DNA from: UBA4615 sp044360485
GTDB lineage: Bacteria; Pseudomonadota; Gammaproteobacteria; Burkholderiales; Burkholderiaceae_E
Assembly (NCBI GenBank): GCA_044360485.1
Contig: JBIKKG010000023.1
Span: 1-25,708, forward strand
Reading direction: 5' to 3'
Length of the DNA: 25,708 nucleotides
Below the pieces are notes generated by a model that worked only from the letters and a program-made list of their open reading frames with translations, had not been told where the DNA came from and made no database searches. A program made the position numbers and the translations under genes. This document shows, in pieces, positions 23,942-25,708 of the stretch (the first letter of the stretch is position 1; each line of letters opens with the position of its first letter).

Positions 23942-24168
23942 GCCGCACTGTAAACCACAGTCTCGACTGACCGCTGCAGATCGTTGACGCGGTGGCAGCG
24001 CCCTCGCGTCTGCCGGTGGCTTATGACGGCCACCCAATAATTGTGAGACAGTCGGCGACACTGAACGTGAACGCGCCCGATGCAACGCTGAACAACTCCG
24101 AATACAGGCCCGCCATGATCCATCGCACCCCTCACGTACCCGACCAGAGCGACCCCGCAGAGGGTGTG
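23942..24168. other. divergent intergenic region between operon and fadD
   Basis: About 227 bases between the start of the five-gene minus-strand operon and fadD on the plus strand, so both promoters probably lie here. It contains an inverted repeat at 24015-24034 next to an AT-rich stretch (CAATAATTGTGAG). No clear -35/-10 pair and no recognisable FadR or PsrA operator was found by eye. Confidence 0.4.
24015..24034. repeat. inverted repeat GGTGGC-N8-GCCACC
   Basis: Six-base perfect arms with an eight-base spacer, in the middle of the divergent promoter region and next to an AT-rich segment. This is a plausible regulator site or a chance hairpin; there is no thymidine run typical of a terminator. 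Confidence 0.35.
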
Positions 24169-25708
24169 ATGGCAGGCCCGCCGCCGGTCCAGCATGCCTG
24201 GCATGCAAGCTATTCGCCCGGTGTGCCGTACGAGATCGACACGGACGCGCTCGGGTCCATCGGCGACTATTTCGAACGCGCAGTCGCGCAGCATGGGCCC
24301 AAGCGGGCCTTCGTGAGCGGCGCCACCGGCACTACACTTTCCTACAACGCGCTGGATCAACTCTCGCAGCAGGTCGCCGGCTATTTCCAGAACGTGCTCA
24401 AGCTCGCGCCCGGGGCGCGGGTGGCGCTGATGATGCCCAACCTGCTGCAGTACCCGGTCTGTCTGTTCGGGCTGCTGCGGGCAGGCTACGTCGTAGTCAA
24501 TGTCAACCCGATGTACACGCCGCGCGAGCTCGAACATCAGCTCAAGGATTCAGGCGCCGAGGCGATGATCGTCGTCGACATGTTCGCCCACACCGTGCAG
24601 CAGGTGCGGGACCGGACGCCTCTTCGCCATGTCATCGTGACCGGTCTGGCCGACGCCATGCCCTGGCTCAAGCGCAGCATCGGTCACTTTGTGATCCGCC
24701 AGGTGCGCAAGGCCGTCCCGCCTTATGAGCTGCCCGGTCACGTCAGCTATCTCGACATGCTGCAGCAAGGCGCACGATACGGTTTTCGACGGGTGTCCAT
24801 CGCCTCCGATGATCTGGCGTTCCTGCAGTACACCGGCGGCACCACGGGAGTATCTAAGGGGGCCATGCTCTCGCACCGCAATATCCTGGCCAACGCCCGT
24901 CAGGTCCAGGTGTGGTGCGAACCCTTTCTCGAGACCGACGTCGAGCAGATCAGCATCACCGCCATCCCGCTCTACCATGTGTTTGCGCTGGGCTCGTGCC
25001 TCACATTTGCAGGCATGGGTGGCACCAATGTGCTGGTGGCTGATCCACGCAATATCCCGGCGTTCATCAAGGTGCTGCGCACCTATCGGTTCGTCTCGCT
25101 GCCCGCGGTCAATACGCTGTTCAGCAGCCTGCTCAACGATCCTGCATTCGCTTCGGTCGATTTCACGGCACTGAGGTTGGCCGTTGGCGGAGGCACCGCG
25201 GTCCAGAGACCGGTGGCCGAGCGCTGGCAGCAGCTGACCGGCACCCCGCTGTTGGAGGGCTATGGCCTGACCGAATGTTCACCCACGGTCACCATCAACC
25301 CCCTGCATGTGGAAGCCTTCAGTGGCACGATCGGATTGCCTGTTCCGTCCACCGAAGTGTCCATTCGCGCCACTGATGGTCAGCCCTTGCCACTAGGCGA
25401 AGCGGGCGAATTGTGTGTGCGCGGACCCCAGGTCATGCAGGGGTACTGGCAGCGCCCCGAAGACACCGCAGCGGTCATGACGGCCGATGGCTTTCTGAAG
25501 ACAGGCGATCTGGCAGTGATGGATGCACAGGGCTTTATTCGCATCGTCGACCGGATCAAGGACATGATCCTGGTATCGGGTTTCAATGTGTACCCCAACG
25601 AAATCGAAGAGGTGGCGATGATGCATCCGGACGTTCTGGAAGCCGCGGCCGTCGGTGAGGCCACCGACAGTGCGGCCGGAGAGCGCGTGGTGCTGTATGT
25701 GGCCCGCA
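24169..25708 (+). CDS. fadD: long-chain fatty acid-CoA ligase, 3' end beyond window
   Basis: At least 513 residues, cut off by the window end; E. coli FadD has 561. The sequence follows E. coli FadD almost block by block. It has ALMMPNLLQYPV, VNVNPMYTPRELEHQL and the ATP/AMP P-loop YTGGTTGVSKGAM (around 24825-24865). It also has PLYHVFALGSCL, NTLFSSLLNDP, LLEGYGLTECSPTV, GLPVPSTEV, TGDLAVMD and VDRIKDMILVSGFNVYPNEIE. It activates fatty or other hydrophobic carboxylic acids to CoA thioesters at the inner membrane. ATG 24169 has AGAGGG four bases upstream and gives a family-length N-terminus; an in-frame ATG at 24115 would add 18 unconserved residues. It is divergent from the sulfatase/dehalogenase operon and could activate an acid produced by it, or simply serve general beta-oxidation. 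Confidence 0.95.
   Translation, partial: MAGPPPVQHAWHASYSPGVPYEIDTDALGSIGDYFERAVAQHGPKRAFVSGATGTTLSYNALDQLSQQVAGYFQNVLKLAPGARVALMMPNLLQYPVCLFGLLRAGYVVVNVNPMYTPRELEHQLKDSGAEAMIVVDMFAHTVQQVRDRTPLRHVIVTGLADAMPWLKRSIGHFVIRQVRKAVPPYELPGHVSYLDMLQQGARYGFRRVSIASDDLAFLQYTGGTTGVSKGAMLSHRNILANARQVQVWCEPFLETDVEQISITAIPLYHVFALGSCLTFAGMGGTNVLVADPRNIPAFIKVLRTYRFVSLPAVNTLFSSLLNDPAFASVDFTALRLAVGGGTAVQRPVAERWQQLTGTPLLEGYGLTECSPTVTINPLHVEAFSGTIGLPVPSTEVSIRATDGQPLPLGEAGELCVRGPQVMQGYWQRPEDTAAVMTADGFLKTGDLAVMDAQGFIRIVDRIKDMILVSGFNVYPNEIEEVAMMHPDVLEAAAVGEATDSAAGERVVLYVAR

Noticed and set aside
23942..24208. 89-residue N-terminal extension of the tandem DsbA protein
   Set aside because: Arg/Ser-rich non-domain sequence that would run through the divergent promoter region into fadD. 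The ATG at 23941 directly precedes the domain.
24550..24978. 142-codon minus-strand frame inside fadD
   Set aside because: Antisense shadow of a strongly conserved fadD region.
1..25708. CRISPR array, tRNA, rRNA, IS element or prophage genes
   Set aside because: No regularly spaced repeats, no cloverleaf sequence spotted by eye, no transposase or integrase motifs in any frame read.

Overview
The window is GC-rich chromosomal DNA (about 60-65% G+C in most gene bodies). It has the coding style and gene content of a betaproteobacterium, most likely Burkholderiales near Alcaligenaceae or Comamonadaceae. The main pointers are Bug/TctC-type periplasmic binding proteins, a complete tripartite tricarboxylate transporter, an ArnC/ArnT-like surface glycan module, a sox remnant and an E. 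coli-like FadD. This assignment is inference from gene families; there is no rRNA or other marker gene. I see no tRNA, CRISPR array, insertion sequence or phage gene.

Layout. (1) 1-948, minus: an intact two-[2Fe-2S] subunit of the xanthine-oxidase superfamily, followed by a patchwork of gene pieces: the start of a coupled gene, a SoxZ C-terminal half, then an in-frame SoxA C-terminal haem domain. (2) 1045-7305, minus: five tightly coupled genes: ArnC-like polyprenyl-phosphate glycosyltransferase, UPF0104/LPG-synthase-like membrane protein, ArnT-like glycosyltransferase, PAP2 phosphatase and GlpD. All but one junction are ATGA overlaps. (3) 7347-8465, minus: a lower-GC predicted lipoprotein. 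(4) 8569-12405, minus: tctC-tctB-tctA plus a TIGR03084/DinB-like protein, again with stop/start overlaps. (5) 12734-17840: a flavin reductase (+), a convergent epoxide-hydrolase/quinone-oxidoreductase pair (-), then an orphan Bug protein and an MFS transporter (+). (6) 17829-23941, minus: a compact five-gene operon: tandem DsbA/HCCA-isomerase-like protein, membrane-anchored sulfatase, SDR, membrane-anchored metallo-beta-lactamase-fold hydrolase and haloalkane dehalogenase. (7) 24169 to the window end, plus: fadD, divergent from that operon.

How the genes work together. Block 2 reads as a surface-lipid or glycan decoration pathway: sugar loading on undecaprenyl phosphate, flipping, transfer and lipid-phosphate recycling. 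Blocks 4-7 look like uptake and breakdown of small organic molecules. The most intriguing unit is block 6 plus fadD. It places two envelope hydrolases (a formylglycine sulfatase and an MBL-fold enzyme of the RNase Z/arylsulfatase type) with a dehalogenase, an SDR and a kappa-GST-like fusion, next to acyl-CoA activation. This is a plausible uncharacterised route for a sulfated or halogenated hydrophobic compound. Its substrate is unknown and cannot be read from the sequence.
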